DNA from: Deltaproteobacteria bacterium | GTDB lineage: Bacteria; JADJOY01 | Reading direction: 5' to 3' | Length of the DNA stretch: 64,000 nt | Assembly: GCA_016713535.1 (NCBI GenBank) | Contig: JADJOY010000010.1 | Span: 124,001 to 188,000, forward strand | Shown here: piece after piece, positions 44,268-53,693 of the stretch | How positions within the stretch are numbered: position 1 is the first letter of the stretch | How the letters are laid out: every line of letters starts with the position of its first letter | Notes under the pieces: model-generated | Databases searched by the model: none | The model's input: the letters and a program-made list of their open reading frames with translations, nothing else | What the model was told of the DNA's origin: nothing | Made by a program: the position numbers and the translations under genes

Positions 44268-45339
44268 ATGAAACGCACTGGCTCGGCTGCTCCGACGCAC
44301 GATCGCCGCTCACCGCGGCGTCTCGGTCTCGCGCTGGCCCTGGCCACCGCGGCCCACGGCGCCTGCACCTTACCAGGTCGGGCAACGACTTCGTCCTCAC
44401 CGGCTGCAACCTCGTCATCAAGAACGCGCGGGCTCGACCACCACCAACGGCCTCGGCAACATCATCGTCGGCTACAACGAGAGCCGCGGCGGCGGCGCCG
44501 ACGCGCGCACCGGCTCGCACAACATCGTCGTCGGCGCGAAGAACAACTTCACGCGCTTCGGCGGGATCGTCGCCGGCTACCAGAACGCGATCCAGGGCGA
44601 CTATGCGTGCGTGAACGGCGGCTCGGAGAACATCTTCGCCGGGGTCCTACTCGGCGATCAACGGCGGGCGCGTGAACGCCTCGGTCGGCGCCTACAGCGC
44701 GATCACCGGCGGCCAGTACGCGACGACTGGGGCGGCCCGCTCGTGGTGGGCGGCTGGGCCAACACTGCGGGTGCGAACTTCGCGACCGTCGTCGGCGGGC
44801 GCGACAACAAAGCCACCAGCGAGACACCCGCCGATCCCTACACGGTCGCGTACACCACGGTCGTGGGCGGCCAGGACAACGAGGCGAGCGGCTCCTACGC
44901 GTGCACCGTCGGCGGCGCCCACAACTTCGCGACCGGTGACAACGCCCTCGCCGCGGGTGGCGAGGACAACACCTCCGAGGGCCTCTCCACCACGATCGCC
45001 GGCGGCGAGCTCAACGTCGCCAGCACCCAGTGCGCGGCGATCTCGGGTGGCTACCAGAACACCGCCGTCGGCATGTGGTCGAGCGTGAGCGGCGGCTTCC
45101 AGAACCAGGCGAGCGCGAGCTACGCGCACGTCGCGGGCGGGGAGGGCAACGTCGCCAGCGGCCTGAGCGCCGCGGTGTGCGGCGGCGGACAGAACAACGC
45201 CACCTACACCCGCTCGACGGTCTCGGGCGGCTACGACAACACCGCGAGCGGACCGAGCGCCACGGTCTCGGGCGGCCACCTGCGCAGCGCGGCCGGCGAA
45301 TACGACTGGGTCGCCGGAGCGAACTGGCAGGATCAGTAA
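44268..45339 (+). CDS. Secreted protein with YadA-head-like repeats, several frameshifts
   Basis: The ATG at 44268 has GGGAGGAGCTTCG upstream and a signal-like N-terminus (RLGLALALATAAHGAC). In the sequence as given, similarity moves between frames at about 44381, 44430, 44642 and 44725: SGNDFVLTGCNLVIKNA, then GLGNIIVGYNESRGGG...NIFAG, then SYSAINGGRVNASVGAYSAITGG, then GGPLVVGGWANTAGANFATVVGG. From there ~14-residue beta-roll repeats (TVSGGYDNTASGPSA type) run to the end, GEYDWVAGANWQDQ. These resemble trimeric-autotransporter head repeats, but there is no YadA membrane anchor. It may be a pseudogene or suffer sequence errors. Confidence 0.65.
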
Positions 45340-45651
45340 CGCCGAGGAGGGCGTTTCGCGCAGCGTTCGAGAGCGGCGCGGTCGTTACGAAACGGTGTCG
45401 AGGGCTGCGGACCGATTTCCAATCGTTACCGCGCGCGGCGGCTGAACTTCGGCCGCGCTCGGCGCCGCTCGCGGCCGCCGTCCGCTCGCGCGCTGCGCCG
45501 AGCCCCAATCCGTGGTGGCACGGCGCTCCAACGGTGTCCGGCGCGGGCACCCGTTGCCGAGTGAATTCGCGGCGATGACGCACGGCATCGATTGGCGATG
45601 GCGTCGACGCCACCCCCAGCTCCGTCGTCCCGTCTCGGGGGAGACGCAACC
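45340..45651. other. Intergenic stretch, no clear signal
   Basis: These 312 bp lie between the head-repeat protein and the multihaem gene. They should hold the latter's promoter. A TCGTTAC word occurs at about 45382 and again at about 45431; I see no hairpin repeat and no protein. Confidence 0.4.
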
Positions 45652-47978
45652 ATGCGCACGCTCAAACCGCACTCGTGGGCGGCCGCCCTGCTGGCACTCC
45701 TCCTCGCCAGCAGCGCGACCGCCGCCACCGCTTCCAAGCCCGCCGCCGCTCCCGCGCCGGCGCCGGCCGCCGTCGCCAAGGCCGAGCCGGCCGCGGCCGC
45801 CGCCGAAGAAGCGACGCCCGCCGAAGATCTCCCCACCAACGAGGACTGCCTCGGCTGCCACGACGACGAGACGCTCACGGAGACGCTGCCCGACGGCAAG
45901 GAGATCTCCGTCTACACCGACCCCAAGAAGTTCGACGCCTCGGTGCACGGCTCGCTCGCGTGCGTCGACTGCCACTCGACGCTCGAGGAGGTCCCCCACG
46001 ACGACGTGCTGCCCAAGGTCGACTGCGCGAGCTGCCACGAAGACGAGGCCAAGGACTACGCCACCAGCATCCACGGCATGAGCAAGTCGATGGGTGCCTC
46101 GGCCGCCGCGGGCTGCGCGGACTGCCACGGCAAGCACGACATCCTCGCCGCCGACGACACCGAGTCGCGCGTCTACAAGATGAACCTCCCCAAGACCTGC
46201 GCGAGCTGCCACTCGAGCCCGGGCCTCACCAAGGAGTACCGGATGCGCTACCCGGAGGCTCCCGACCAGTACTCGGAGAGCATCCACGGCCACGCGCTGC
46301 TCAAGATGGGCTTGATCGTCGCGCCGTCCTGCAACGACTGCCACGGCGTCCACAACATCCGCCGCGCGGTCGACCGCAGCTCACCGATCAACCACGCGAA
46401 CATCGCGAAGACCTGCGGCAAGTGCCACGTCACGGTCGAGAAGACCTACGAGGGCAGCATCCACGGCCAGCTCCTCGCCAAGGGCGACCCGCGCGGCCCG
46501 GTGTGCAGCGACTGCCACAGCGCCCACGAGATCACCTCGCCCGAGGCCGGCGGCAACTTCAAGAAGCTCGTGAGCGACGAGCGCTGCGGCGGCTGCCACG
46601 TCGACCGCCTGACCCACTACCGCGAGACCTACCACGGCAAGGCGATGGCGCTCGGGCAGCCCAACCGCGCGTCGGCGGTGGCGGCGTGCTTCGACTGCCA
46701 CGGCTACCACGACGTCCGCAAGCAGGACGATCCGGCGTCGCACCTGTCGCCGGCCAACATCCTCGGCACCTGCCAGGAAGTGCCACCCGGGCGCGACCGC
46801 GGGCTTCACCGAATACATCCCGCACGCGAACCACATGGACAGCAAGAACTACCCGGCGCTGCACGTGACGTTCGTGTTCATGACCTCGCTCTTGGTCGGC
46901 ACCTTCGGGTTCTTCGGGCTGCACACGCTGTTCTGGCTGTTCCGCTCCGGCTACCTCTTCCTCACGGACTCGAAGACCTTCCGCGAGGCCAAGGTGCAGG
47001 CGCAGATCGGCGACGAGTGGTTCACGCGCTTCCTGCCGCTCGAGCGCATGCTCCACTTCATGCTGGTGTCGAGCTTCCTTCTTGCTCGTGATCACCGGCA
47101 TGCCGCTGAAGTTCTATTACGCGGGGTGGGCGCAGACGATCTTCCGGCTCTTCGGCGGGGCACCGGTCGCGCGCACCATGCACCACTTCGCCGCGTTCAT
47201 CATGTTCGTGACGTTCACGGTGCACGTGATCGAGATCGTGGCGACGCTGCTCCGCCACGGGGGTGACCTGCGCGATCCCGAGAGCGGCAAGATCGAGCTG
47301 AGCCGGATGTGGGGCGTGGTCTTCGGGCCGGACTCGATGATGCTCACGGGCCAGGACTGGCACGACTTCGTCGCGCACCAGAAGTGGTTCTTCGGCAAGG
47401 GCCCGCGGCCCCAGTTCGACCGCTGGACCTACTGGGAGAAGTTCGACTACTTCGGCGTGTTCTGGGGCGTCGCGGTGATCGGGCTCTCCGGCCTGATCAT
47501 GTGGTTCCCGGTGTTCTTCACCAAGTTCCTGCCGGGCTGGATCATCAACCTGGCGCTGGTGGTGCACTCCGACGAGGCGCTGCTCGCCGCCGGCTTCATC
47601 TTCACGTTCCACTTCTTCAACACCCACTTCCGCCTCGAGAAGTTCCCGATGGACACGGTGATCTTCTCGGGCCGCATCTCGAAGACCGAGCTACTCCACG
47701 AGCGCAAGCGCTGGTACGACCGGCTGGTCGCCGAGAAGCGTCTCGACGACTACCGGGTGAAGGACGACTGGCAGGGCTGGAAGAACATCCACCGCTCGTT
47801 CGGCTACACGTTCTTCGGCGTCGGCGTGGTGCTGCTCGCGCTCATCATCTACGCGATGGCGTCGCGGCTCGGCTCCGCCGAGAACGGCCCGACGCCCGAA
47901 GGCGTGACGCCGAGCACGACCGTGAGCCAGCCGGTCGCCCCGGCGGCGGCGCACCCGGCGAGCGAGAAGGCCGAGTGA
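45652..47978 (+). CDS. Eleven-haem cytochrome c fused to a b-type membrane cytochrome, two 1-nt frameshifts
   Basis: It has a signal peptide MRTLKPHSWAAALLALLLAS, an Ala/Pro linker, then CLGCH, CVDCH, CASCH, CADCH, CASCH, CNDCH, CGKCH, CSDCH, CGGCH and CFDCH. An eleventh site, CQECH, appears once an extra A near 46779 is removed; the frame then runs GATAGFTEYIPHANHMDSK into four or five membrane helices (YPALHVTFVFMTSLLVGTF, LERMLHFMLVSSF). A second extra base (T, near 47083) must be removed to continue LLVITGMPLKFYYAGWAQ. His residues in HHFAAFIMFVTFTVHVIE and HSDEALLAAGFIFTFHFF could bind b haems. The whole is 774 residues. It would carry electrons between the quinone pool and periplasmic haems. 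Confidence 0.85.
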
Positions 47979-48002
47979 GCCGGTAGGCAGGCGCGAGATG
48001 TG

Positions 48003-48039
48003 CCGAAAGAGGCCCCTGGGGGCCTCTTTCGGCGTTTCT
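48003..48039 (+). terminator. Intrinsic terminator after the multihaem cytochrome gene
   Basis: CCGAAAGAGGCCCC pairs perfectly with GGGGCCTCTTTCGG around a two-base TG loop (48003-48032), followed by CGTTTCT. It starts 24 bp after the stop codon. The T-run is short, but the 14-bp stem is the strongest in the window. Confidence 0.8.
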
Positions 48040-48108
48040 AGGGCCTATTTTGTGGGAATCCGGGGAAAATTGTAAGCAGATTGTTACGATTTCTGCTGGC
48101 AACTATTT

Positions 48109-48144
48109 GCGAATTCCTGCTGGCAGTTGCCAGCAGGAATTCGC
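48109..48144. repeat. 36-bp perfect palindrome in an AT-rich island
   Basis: GCGAATTCCTGCTGGCA (48109-48125), GT, and its exact complement TGCCAGCAGGAATTCGC (48128-48144). A partial copy, TTTCTGCTGGCAACT, lies just upstream (about 48090-48104). The stretch 48040-48150 is far more AT-rich than anything around it and includes GTAAGCAGATTGTTAC. It is unlike the GC-rich hairpins elsewhere, codes for nothing and follows a terminator. Confidence 0.85.
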
Positions 48145-48184
48145 TCCGGCAATCACGGCGATCCGCGACCTCGGCGAGGTGCGC

Positions 48185-48450
48185 GCCGGCGCGTATCGCC
48201 GGGCACGCGACGCGTGCCCCTCCACCGTCGACGCGGGCGACCTTGCTGGAGCGCGGCTGCTCCGCAGACTGCCGACGCCCCGGCCCGCCGGAGGCGGGCC
48301 CTCCAGACCTGCGGGGAACGACGCCGTCGACGATGCGTGTGACGAGGCGTATCGCCGGGCACGCGACGCGTGCCCCTCCACCGTCGACGCGGGAGACCTG
48401 GCCCCCGGCCAGCGCTCTCGACGTAGGGGCGGGGCCTGTCCCCGCCCGGG
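48185..48450. repeat. Hairpin repeat cluster between the terminator and pcm
   Basis: A module containing GCGTATCGCCGGGCACGCG and its hairpin partner, then CTCCACCGTCGACGCGGG, occurs twice, at 48191 and 48357 (166-bp offset). Between them lies CCGCCGGAGGCGGG followed by CCCTCCAGACC. After the second copy comes GTAGGGGCGGGG/CCCCGCCC with loop CCTGT. No gene is seen in 47979-48463. Confidence 0.85.
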
Positions 48451-48463
48451 AGACGGCGACGGG

Positions 48464-49141
48464 TCAGGCTTCCCAGCCCTGCGCGCCGATCAGGGGGACG
48501 AACGCGACGCCGCCGAGGTCGTCCTCCTCGAAGCGATCGTCGAAGGTCCGCACCACCCGTACCAGCGTCTGCGCGTTCTTCATGGCGCCGACCGGCATCA
48601 CCAGCCGCCCACCCACGGCGAGCTGGGCGAGCAGCGCGCGCGGCACCGTGGGGCCGCCCGCCGTCGCCACGATCGCGTCGAACGGTGCCGCCTCGGGCCA
48701 GCCGAGTGTGCCGTCGCCGACCCGCACGCGCACATTCGCGTAGCCGAGCTCGGCGAGCCGCGCCCGCGCCGACGCGGCGAGCCCCTCGTGGCGCTCGATC
48801 GTGTCCACCTCGCGCGCGCACTCGGCGAGCACCGCCGCGGCGTAGCCCGAGCCGGTGCCGATCTCGAGCACGCGGTCGCCGGGCCCGAGCTCGAGGGCCT
48901 CGGTCATGAGCGCCACCACGTAGGGCTGCGAGATCGTCTGGCCGTGACCGATCGGAAGCGGCCGATCGTCGTACGCGAAGTCCACCGAGTCGGGCGGCAC
49001 GAAGCGCTCGCGCGGCACCCGGCTCATGGCGCGCAGCACGTTCGGATCGCGCACCCCGCGGCGCGCGATCTGATCCGTCACCATCGCGCGGCGAGCGCGC
49101 TCGAAGCGCGTCTCGTGGTCCTGCCCGTTCCCGCGACTCAT
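48464..49141 (-). CDS. pcm: Protein-L-isoaspartate O-methyltransferase
   Basis: This 225-residue protein has all the Pcm marks: VPRERFVPP, YDDRPLPIGHGQTISQPYVVALMTEAL, the SAM-binding VLEIGTGSGYAAAVLA, IVATAGGPTVPRALLAQLAVGGRLVMPVG. It repairs isoaspartyl residues in damaged proteins using S-adenosylmethionine, in the cytoplasm. The start has a weak Shine-Dalgarno match. It lies 58 bp after the glycosyltransferase gene on the same strand and may be co-transcribed. Confidence 0.95.
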   Translation of the reverse strand: MSRGNGQDHETRFERARRAMVTDQIARRGVRDPNVLRAMSRVPRERFVPPDSVDFAYDDRPLPIGHGQTISQPYVVALMTEALELGPGDRVLEIGTGSGYAAAVLAECAREVDTIERHEGLAASARARLAELGYANVRVRVGDGTLGWPEAAPFDAIVATAGGPTVPRALLAQLAVGGRLVMPVGAMKNAQTLVRVVRTFDDRFEEDDLGGVAFVPLIGAQGWEA

Positions 49142-49199
49142 CGCTCCCCCCGCAACGAAGGGTGGCTGATCGACGAGGATGGCGGCAGCACCGCCCGCG

Positions 49200-51068
49200 T
49201 CACCCGCCGGGAGGGACGAGGTCGATCCGGAACACCTGGAGCGCGAGGCGGCGGCGGTCCGAGGACGCCGGGTCGTGCTCGGCGGGGACGAAGGCCCGGC
49301 TCGCCGCGAGCGTCACCGGCGCCACCGACTGGGCGAGGCAGTCGGCGGGTAGCGGCACGCGAAGCGTGGCGCGTACGCCCGGCGAGAGCGGGGTGGGCGC
49401 GAGCAGCGCGTCGCACGCGATCACCACCAGCGTCGGCGCTTCGCCGGCGCCGCCGATCGCGGGCGCGGCCGCGTCGATCGCGAGCTCGGTGCGCGCCGAC
49501 GCGGAGTCGCCGCCGCGTACGATCTGCAGCGCGGCGCGATCCTCCATCCACCGCCAGCGCGCCTCCCCGCGCTGCTCGAGCGGCTGCCAGCCCGAGCCGA
49601 GGAAGACCACCGCCTCGCTCACGAAAACCTCCGGCGGATCGATCGTCACCAGCCGCGCGAGCCCCTCCTCCATCGTGAAGCGCACGAGCGGCTCGCCCAC
49701 CACGTCCCGCCACGCGCTGAGCGTGAGGTTGCGCTTCCCCGGCACCGGCTGCACCACGCCCTCCAGGCTCCGCGTCCGCCACGACGGCGCGAGGTAGCGC
49801 AGCGGGATGCGGAAGTCGTCGTCGCGGTGAATCACCGCGCGCCCGCGCTCGACCCGCGGCTCGAGCCAGCGCACCGCCTGGACGAGCGGGATGTCGTTCG
49901 CACGGAGATCGCGGGCGCGGGGCCAGGTCCACGCGCCGAGGATCAGCACGAGGGCAAGCAAGATCCGCCGCCCCCACCGCTCCTCGAGCACGTGAGCGAA
50001 GGCGCTCGGCGCCGCGGCTGCGCAGGTCGCGACCAGCGGCACCAGGTACACGTGGTAGCGGTAGCGGGTGGTCGAGAGATTGACCGCGTCCACGAACGCG
50101 TAAGGCAGGAAGAAGGTCGCGAGGATCAGCGCCGCGCGCGGGCGCGAGCGCGGGCGCGAGCGCGCGAGCGACGCCAGGCCGATCACGGCCAGCGCCACGA
50201 TCCCCCATCCCACCGCAGGGATCCCCCACGGCGCGACCCACACGTCGCGCAGCACGCTCGCGAGCTTGGCGAGCGAGGGGTCCGACGCGAGCACGCGGTC
50301 GTGCTCGTAGATCGAGGCGGCGAGGGCGTGCATCGCGGTGAGCAGCGGTGCCAGCCCGCCGGTGTCCACGATCAGCGGCACCAGCCACGCGAGGTTGCCG
50401 ACCGTGAACGCGACCAGGATCGCGAGCGCGGCGCTCCACTCGCGACGCCAGAGCCGCGGCAGCGTCACCCACGCCAAGGCCGGCAGTACCACGAAGCACG
50501 ACGCCGAGCGGATCCCCACCGCCGCGGCGCCCACCAGCGCGCCCGCCACCAGTCGCGCCGTCGAGCGGCGCTCGGTGCCGCCGAGGAAGAGCACCACCGC
50601 GGCGAGGGTCGCGCACACGCCGGTGAGCTCGGTGAGCGCGCGCAGCGAGGTGATCCACACCACCGGGTTGGCGGCGAAGAGCAGCGCGGCGAGGTAGCTC
50701 TCGCGCTCACCCACGTAGCGCCGCGCGAGGCGCGCCACCAAGAGCGTCGCCCCCACGCACGCGAGCGCGCTCAGCGCGGTGAGCGAGCGCACCGGGTCGT
50801 GGAGTACCAGGCGCACGATCCGCCCCAGCACGATGAACACGGGGTAGCCGGGCGGGTGCGGCCGGTCGACGCGGACGTCGAAGTCGTCGAGCGCCGCGCC
50901 GAACTGGTACTCGTCCACCTCCGTGTAGGCGTGGGCGAGGTAGGGCAGGCGGGTCGCGAGCACCGCCGCCGCGAGCGCCCACGGCACCCAGCGCGGCGCC
51001 GGCTCGGCCGCTCCGTCGCCCGGTCCGCGTAGCGCGGGGGCTCGTCCCCCGCCAGCTCCCTCGCTCAC
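49200..51068 (-). CDS. GT-C fold membrane glycosyltransferase (ArnT/PMT-like)
   Basis: This 622-residue protein begins at a GTG that overlaps the stop of the molybdoenzyme gene (GTGA). After ~35 residues come eight to ten membrane helices. The first periplasmic loop has TEVDEYQFGAALDDFDV and RPHPPGYPVFIVLGR, the acidic motif and HPPGY typical of the GT-C superfamily that uses polyprenyl-phosphate sugars. The C-terminal ~250 residues are a soluble domain (VQPVPGKRNLTLSAWRDVVGE). Residues 5-15 (AGGGRAPALRG) are encoded by a repeat hairpin, so the true start may be further in, near PRWVPWALAAAVLATRLPY. The acceptor is unknown. Confidence 0.8.
   Translation of the reverse strand: MSEGAGGGRAPALRGPGDGAAEPAPRWVPWALAAAVLATRLPYLAHAYTEVDEYQFGAALDDFDVRVDRPHPPGYPVFIVLGRIVRLVLHDPVRSLTALSALACVGATLLVARLARRYVGERESYLAALLFAANPVVWITSLRALTELTGVCATLAAVVLFLGGTERRSTARLVAGALVGAAAVGIRSASCFVVLPALAWVTLPRLWRREWSAALAILVAFTVGNLAWLVPLIVDTGGLAPLLTAMHALAASIYEHDRVLASDPSLAKLASVLRDVWVAPWGIPAVGWGIVALAVIGLASLARSRPRSRPRAALILATFFLPYAFVDAVNLSTTRYRYHVYLVPLVATCAAAAPSAFAHVLEERWGRRILLALVLILGAWTWPRARDLRANDIPLVQAVRWLEPRVERGRAVIHRDDDFRIPLRYLAPSWRTRSLEGVVQPVPGKRNLTLSAWRDVVGEPLVRFTMEEGLARLVTIDPPEVFVSEAVVFLGSGWQPLEQRGEARWRWMEDRAALQIVRGGDSASARTELAIDAAAPAIGGAGEAPTLVVIACDALLAPTPLSPGVRATLRVPLPADCLAQSVAPVTLAASRAFVPAEHDPASSDRRRLALQVFRIDLVPPGG
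51034..51052. repeat. Repeat hairpin inside the glycosyltransferase N-terminal codons
   Basis: GCGGGGG/CCCCCGC with loop CTCGT, preceded by CGTAGC. It belongs to the same group as the hairpins at 40189 and 61325. Confidence 0.75.
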
Positions 51069-53080
51069 GCCGCCGCGCTGGCGCGGGCAGCGGAAACCTT
51101 GACCGGGATGCCCGTCATCACGTGCTGGCCCGAGAGCCACTCGATGGCGTCCGGCCCGCTCGGGATGAGCGCGTTGACGTTGGCGCCCGGCAGCCCGTGC
51201 GGGATCACGATCGTGCCGAGGGCGAGGCCGTCCGCGGCGCGCGCCTCGAGCGTGAGCCGGCCCGCGGCGGTCTCGACCACGACACTCTCGCCCTCGGTGA
51301 CCCCGAGCTCCGCCAGGTCGTCGACGCCGAGCCACGCCACCCGCTCGGGCTCGCCGTCGTGGGTGGCGCCGTGGATCCAGCTGTTGTGGCCGAGGCGGCG
51401 GCGGCGCGTGAGCAGCACGAACTCGCCCTTGGCCGGCATCCCGGTGCTCTGCTCGAGGCGCTCGAGGTCGTCGGTGAAGCTCGGGTCCCAGAAGCGCATC
51501 TGGTGGCCGGGCGTGAGCGGACCGCGGCCCAGGTACTTGCCGGGCTTGGGTCTCAGGCCGCGCAGCCCGTAGCGCGGCTTGGGCAGGAGCCGGCTCTCGG
51601 CGAGGCGCGCGGGCCAGCTCGTCTTGGAGGTGAGGCCCATGGCGCGCGCGAGATCGGAGAGGACCACCGCGTCGTGGCGCGCCTCGCCGGGCGGCTCCAT
51701 GGCGGCGCCTGCGACCTGCACCAGCGGCGTCGTCTGGAAAGGCACCGTGGTGGTCGCGAAGTCCCAGCGCTCGAGCCACGTCGAGGACGGCAGCAGCACG
51801 TCGGCGAGGCGGCCGGTGTCGTTCTCGAAGTGATCGACGCACACCAGGTAGTCGAGCTGCTTGAAGGCCTGCAGCAGCCGCTCGCCGCCCGGGATGGAGG
51901 TGACCGGGTTGCCGGCGATCACGATCAGGGCGCGGATCTGCTCGGGGCCGACGGTGAGGATCTCGTCGGCGAGGATGCCGCCGGGCAGCGTGCCCATCAC
52001 GCTCGGGAAGCGGCCGATGCGGCTCCACAGCTCGCGATCGAGGCCCGCCGAGCGGTAGGCCTTCGCCATCATCAGCGCCGCCGGGTGGAAGAGCGAGCCG
52101 CCGGTGGCGTCGAGGTTGCCGGTCACGAACGAGAGCGCCTGGAGCGCCGTGCACGCCAGCGTGCCGAAGCCGCTCTGGTTGACGCCCACCGAGAGGTGGA
52201 AGGCGACACTCTTGGCGCTCGCGATGCGGTCGACGAGCGCCAAGATGCGCTCGGCCGGGCTGCCGGTGCGCGCGGCGGCGCGCGCGATCGACACGTCGGC
52301 CGCTGCCGCGAGGAGCTCGTCGAGGCCGGTCACGCGGCGATCGAGGAGGCGATTCGCAGGCGCCGTCTGCGCGAGCTGGTGGAGGAGCGCCAGGATGAGC
52401 CACAGATCGGTGCCGGGGCGGATCGGCAGGTGCTGGCCGCAGCGCTCGGCACTCTCGCTCCTGCGCGGGTCGATCCAGATCACGTCGCCGCCGCGCTTGA
52501 CCAGCTCGTCGAACACCAGCGAGCCGCCCTCGAGATGCACGAAGCTCGCCTGGCTCACCAGCGGGTTCGAGCCGAACATCACCGCGAGCTCGGTGTTCGC
52601 GAAGTCCGGCACCGGATGGATCATCGGGCTGCCGTGGATCACCTTCGCGGCGGCGAACTTGTTGTTGCAGTCCTGGCTTCCGGCGCTGAAGACGTTGCGC
52701 GAGTCGAGTGCCGTGAGGAAGCCGAGCAGCCCGAAGCTGCCGAGGGCGTTGAACGCGAGCGGATTGCCGAAGTAGACGCCGATCGAGTTGGGGCCGTGGT
52801 GCTCGAGGATCGGCTTCAAGCCGCGGGCGGCGGCGGCGAGGGCGTCGCTCCAGGTCGCGGGCGAGAGCGTGCCGTCGGGGCTGCGGAGCAGCGGGTGACG
52901 CAGCCGCTCCGGGTGGGTCGCGAGCTCGAGGAAGCGGGTGCCCTTCGCGCACGCGAAGCCGCGGCTCGTCGGGTGCTCCTTGTCGGGACGGATCTTGATC
53001 GGCGTGCCGCGCTCGTCGCTCTCGACGACGAGCCCGCACGCGGCTTCGCAGATCCGGCAGTACGTCCGAGCGGTTTTCAT
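51065..53080 (-). CDS. Molybdopterin oxidoreductase (DMSO reductase / formate dehydrogenase family)
   Basis: Starting at the ATG at 53080, the protein has 671 residues. The N-terminus MKTARTYCRICEAACGL and GFACAKGTRFLEL form the four-Cys [4Fe-4S] site. The molybdopterin domains follow (GSQDCNNKFAAAKVIHGSP, AVMFGSNPLVSQASF, DVIWIDPRRSESA, IVIAGNPVTSIPGG, CVDHFENDTGRLADVLLPSSTWLER). The C-terminal domain ends DAIEWLSGQHVMTGIPVKV. There is no Tat signal, so it is cytoplasmic. The family includes formate dehydrogenase-like and other oxidoreductases; no partner subunit is adjacent, so the substrate cannot be assigned. Confidence 0.9.
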   Translation of the reverse strand: MKTARTYCRICEAACGLVVESDERGTPIKIRPDKEHPTSRGFACAKGTRFLELATHPERLRHPLLRSPDGTLSPATWSDALAAAARGLKPILEHHGPNSIGVYFGNPLAFNALGSFGLLGFLTALDSRNVFSAGSQDCNNKFAAAKVIHGSPMIHPVPDFANTELAVMFGSNPLVSQASFVHLEGGSLVFDELVKRGGDVIWIDPRRSESAERCGQHLPIRPGTDLWLILALLHQLAQTAPANRLLDRRVTGLDELLAAAADVSIARAAARTGSPAERILALVDRIASAKSVAFHLSVGVNQSGFGTLACTALQALSFVTGNLDATGGSLFHPAALMMAKAYRSAGLDRELWSRIGRFPSVMGTLPGGILADEILTVGPEQIRALIVIAGNPVTSIPGGERLLQAFKQLDYLVCVDHFENDTGRLADVLLPSSTWLERWDFATTTVPFQTTPLVQVAGAAMEPPGEARHDAVVLSDLARAMGLTSKTSWPARLAESRLLPKPRYGLRGLRPKPGKYLGRGPLTPGHQMRFWDPSFTDDLERLEQSTGMPAKGEFVLLTRRRRLGHNSWIHGATHDGEPERVAWLGVDDLAELGVTEGESVVVETAAGRLTLEARAADGLALGTIVIPHGLPGANVNALIPSGPDAIEWLSGQHVMTGIPVKVSAARASAAA

Positions 53081-53184
53081 GGGCGGATCCCGAGCCGTGC
53101 CAGCGGCGACAGAGTACGGAGTGACGCCGTGGGTGTCGACCGAGCGAGACGTACGGGAATCGACTGGATCGCCGATGCCGGCGC

Positions 53185-53693
53185 CATCCCGTATCGCCGG
53201 GCACGCGACGCGTGCCCCTCCACCGATCGGCGCGACTCGCGTGCCCGCCACGCGTTCGCCTGGAACCGTAGGGGCGGGGCCTGTCCCCGCCCGCGGCGCC
53301 GATTCAGCCTTGGCCGAGGCCGGACTCGATCGCGTCCGTGCCCGGGGCCAATCCCCGGCCCGCCGGAGGCGGGCCCTCCAGACCGAGACTGAGCGGGGTC
53401 GATCGCAGGAATCGAGCGGGATCGCCGATGCCCGCGCCGTCGCGTATCGCCGGGCACGCGACGCGTGCCCCTCCCGTTTTTCGATCGGATCGATCCTCGC
53501 GCGCCCCTCCACGGTCTAGAGGGACCGCCCCCGGCGGCTCGCCGATCCGCGACCACGTCGCGGCGCCGGTGGCGTGGATCGCTGGACCGCGGCGACAGGT
53601 ACCGCGATCGGCGTCGTGGGCACGCGACGCGTGCCCGCCACGCGTTCGCCTGGAACCGTAGGGGCGGGGCCAGTCCCCGCCCGCGGCGCCGAT
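53185..53693. repeat. Hairpin repeat cluster with a duplicated recQ 3' end
   Basis: GGGCACGCG/CGCGTGCCC elements occur near 53200, 53452 and 53620. GTAGGGGCGGGG/CCCCGCCC elements occur near 53269 and 53660, and CCGCCGGAGGCGGG near 53360. A ~79-bp module (GTGCCCGCCACGCGTTCGCC to TTCAGCCTTGGCCGAG) is present at 53241 and again at 53631, 390 bp apart. Its end is the 3' terminus of recQ, so part of recQ has been copied. The 613-bp gap 53081-53693 has no gene. Confidence 0.85.

Noticed and set aside
48003-48150. Riboswitch or structured RNA after the multihaem gene
   Set aside because: The stem at 48003 is a plain terminator, the palindrome at 48109 is a simple perfect dyad with no further helices, and the next gene is on the opposite strand.
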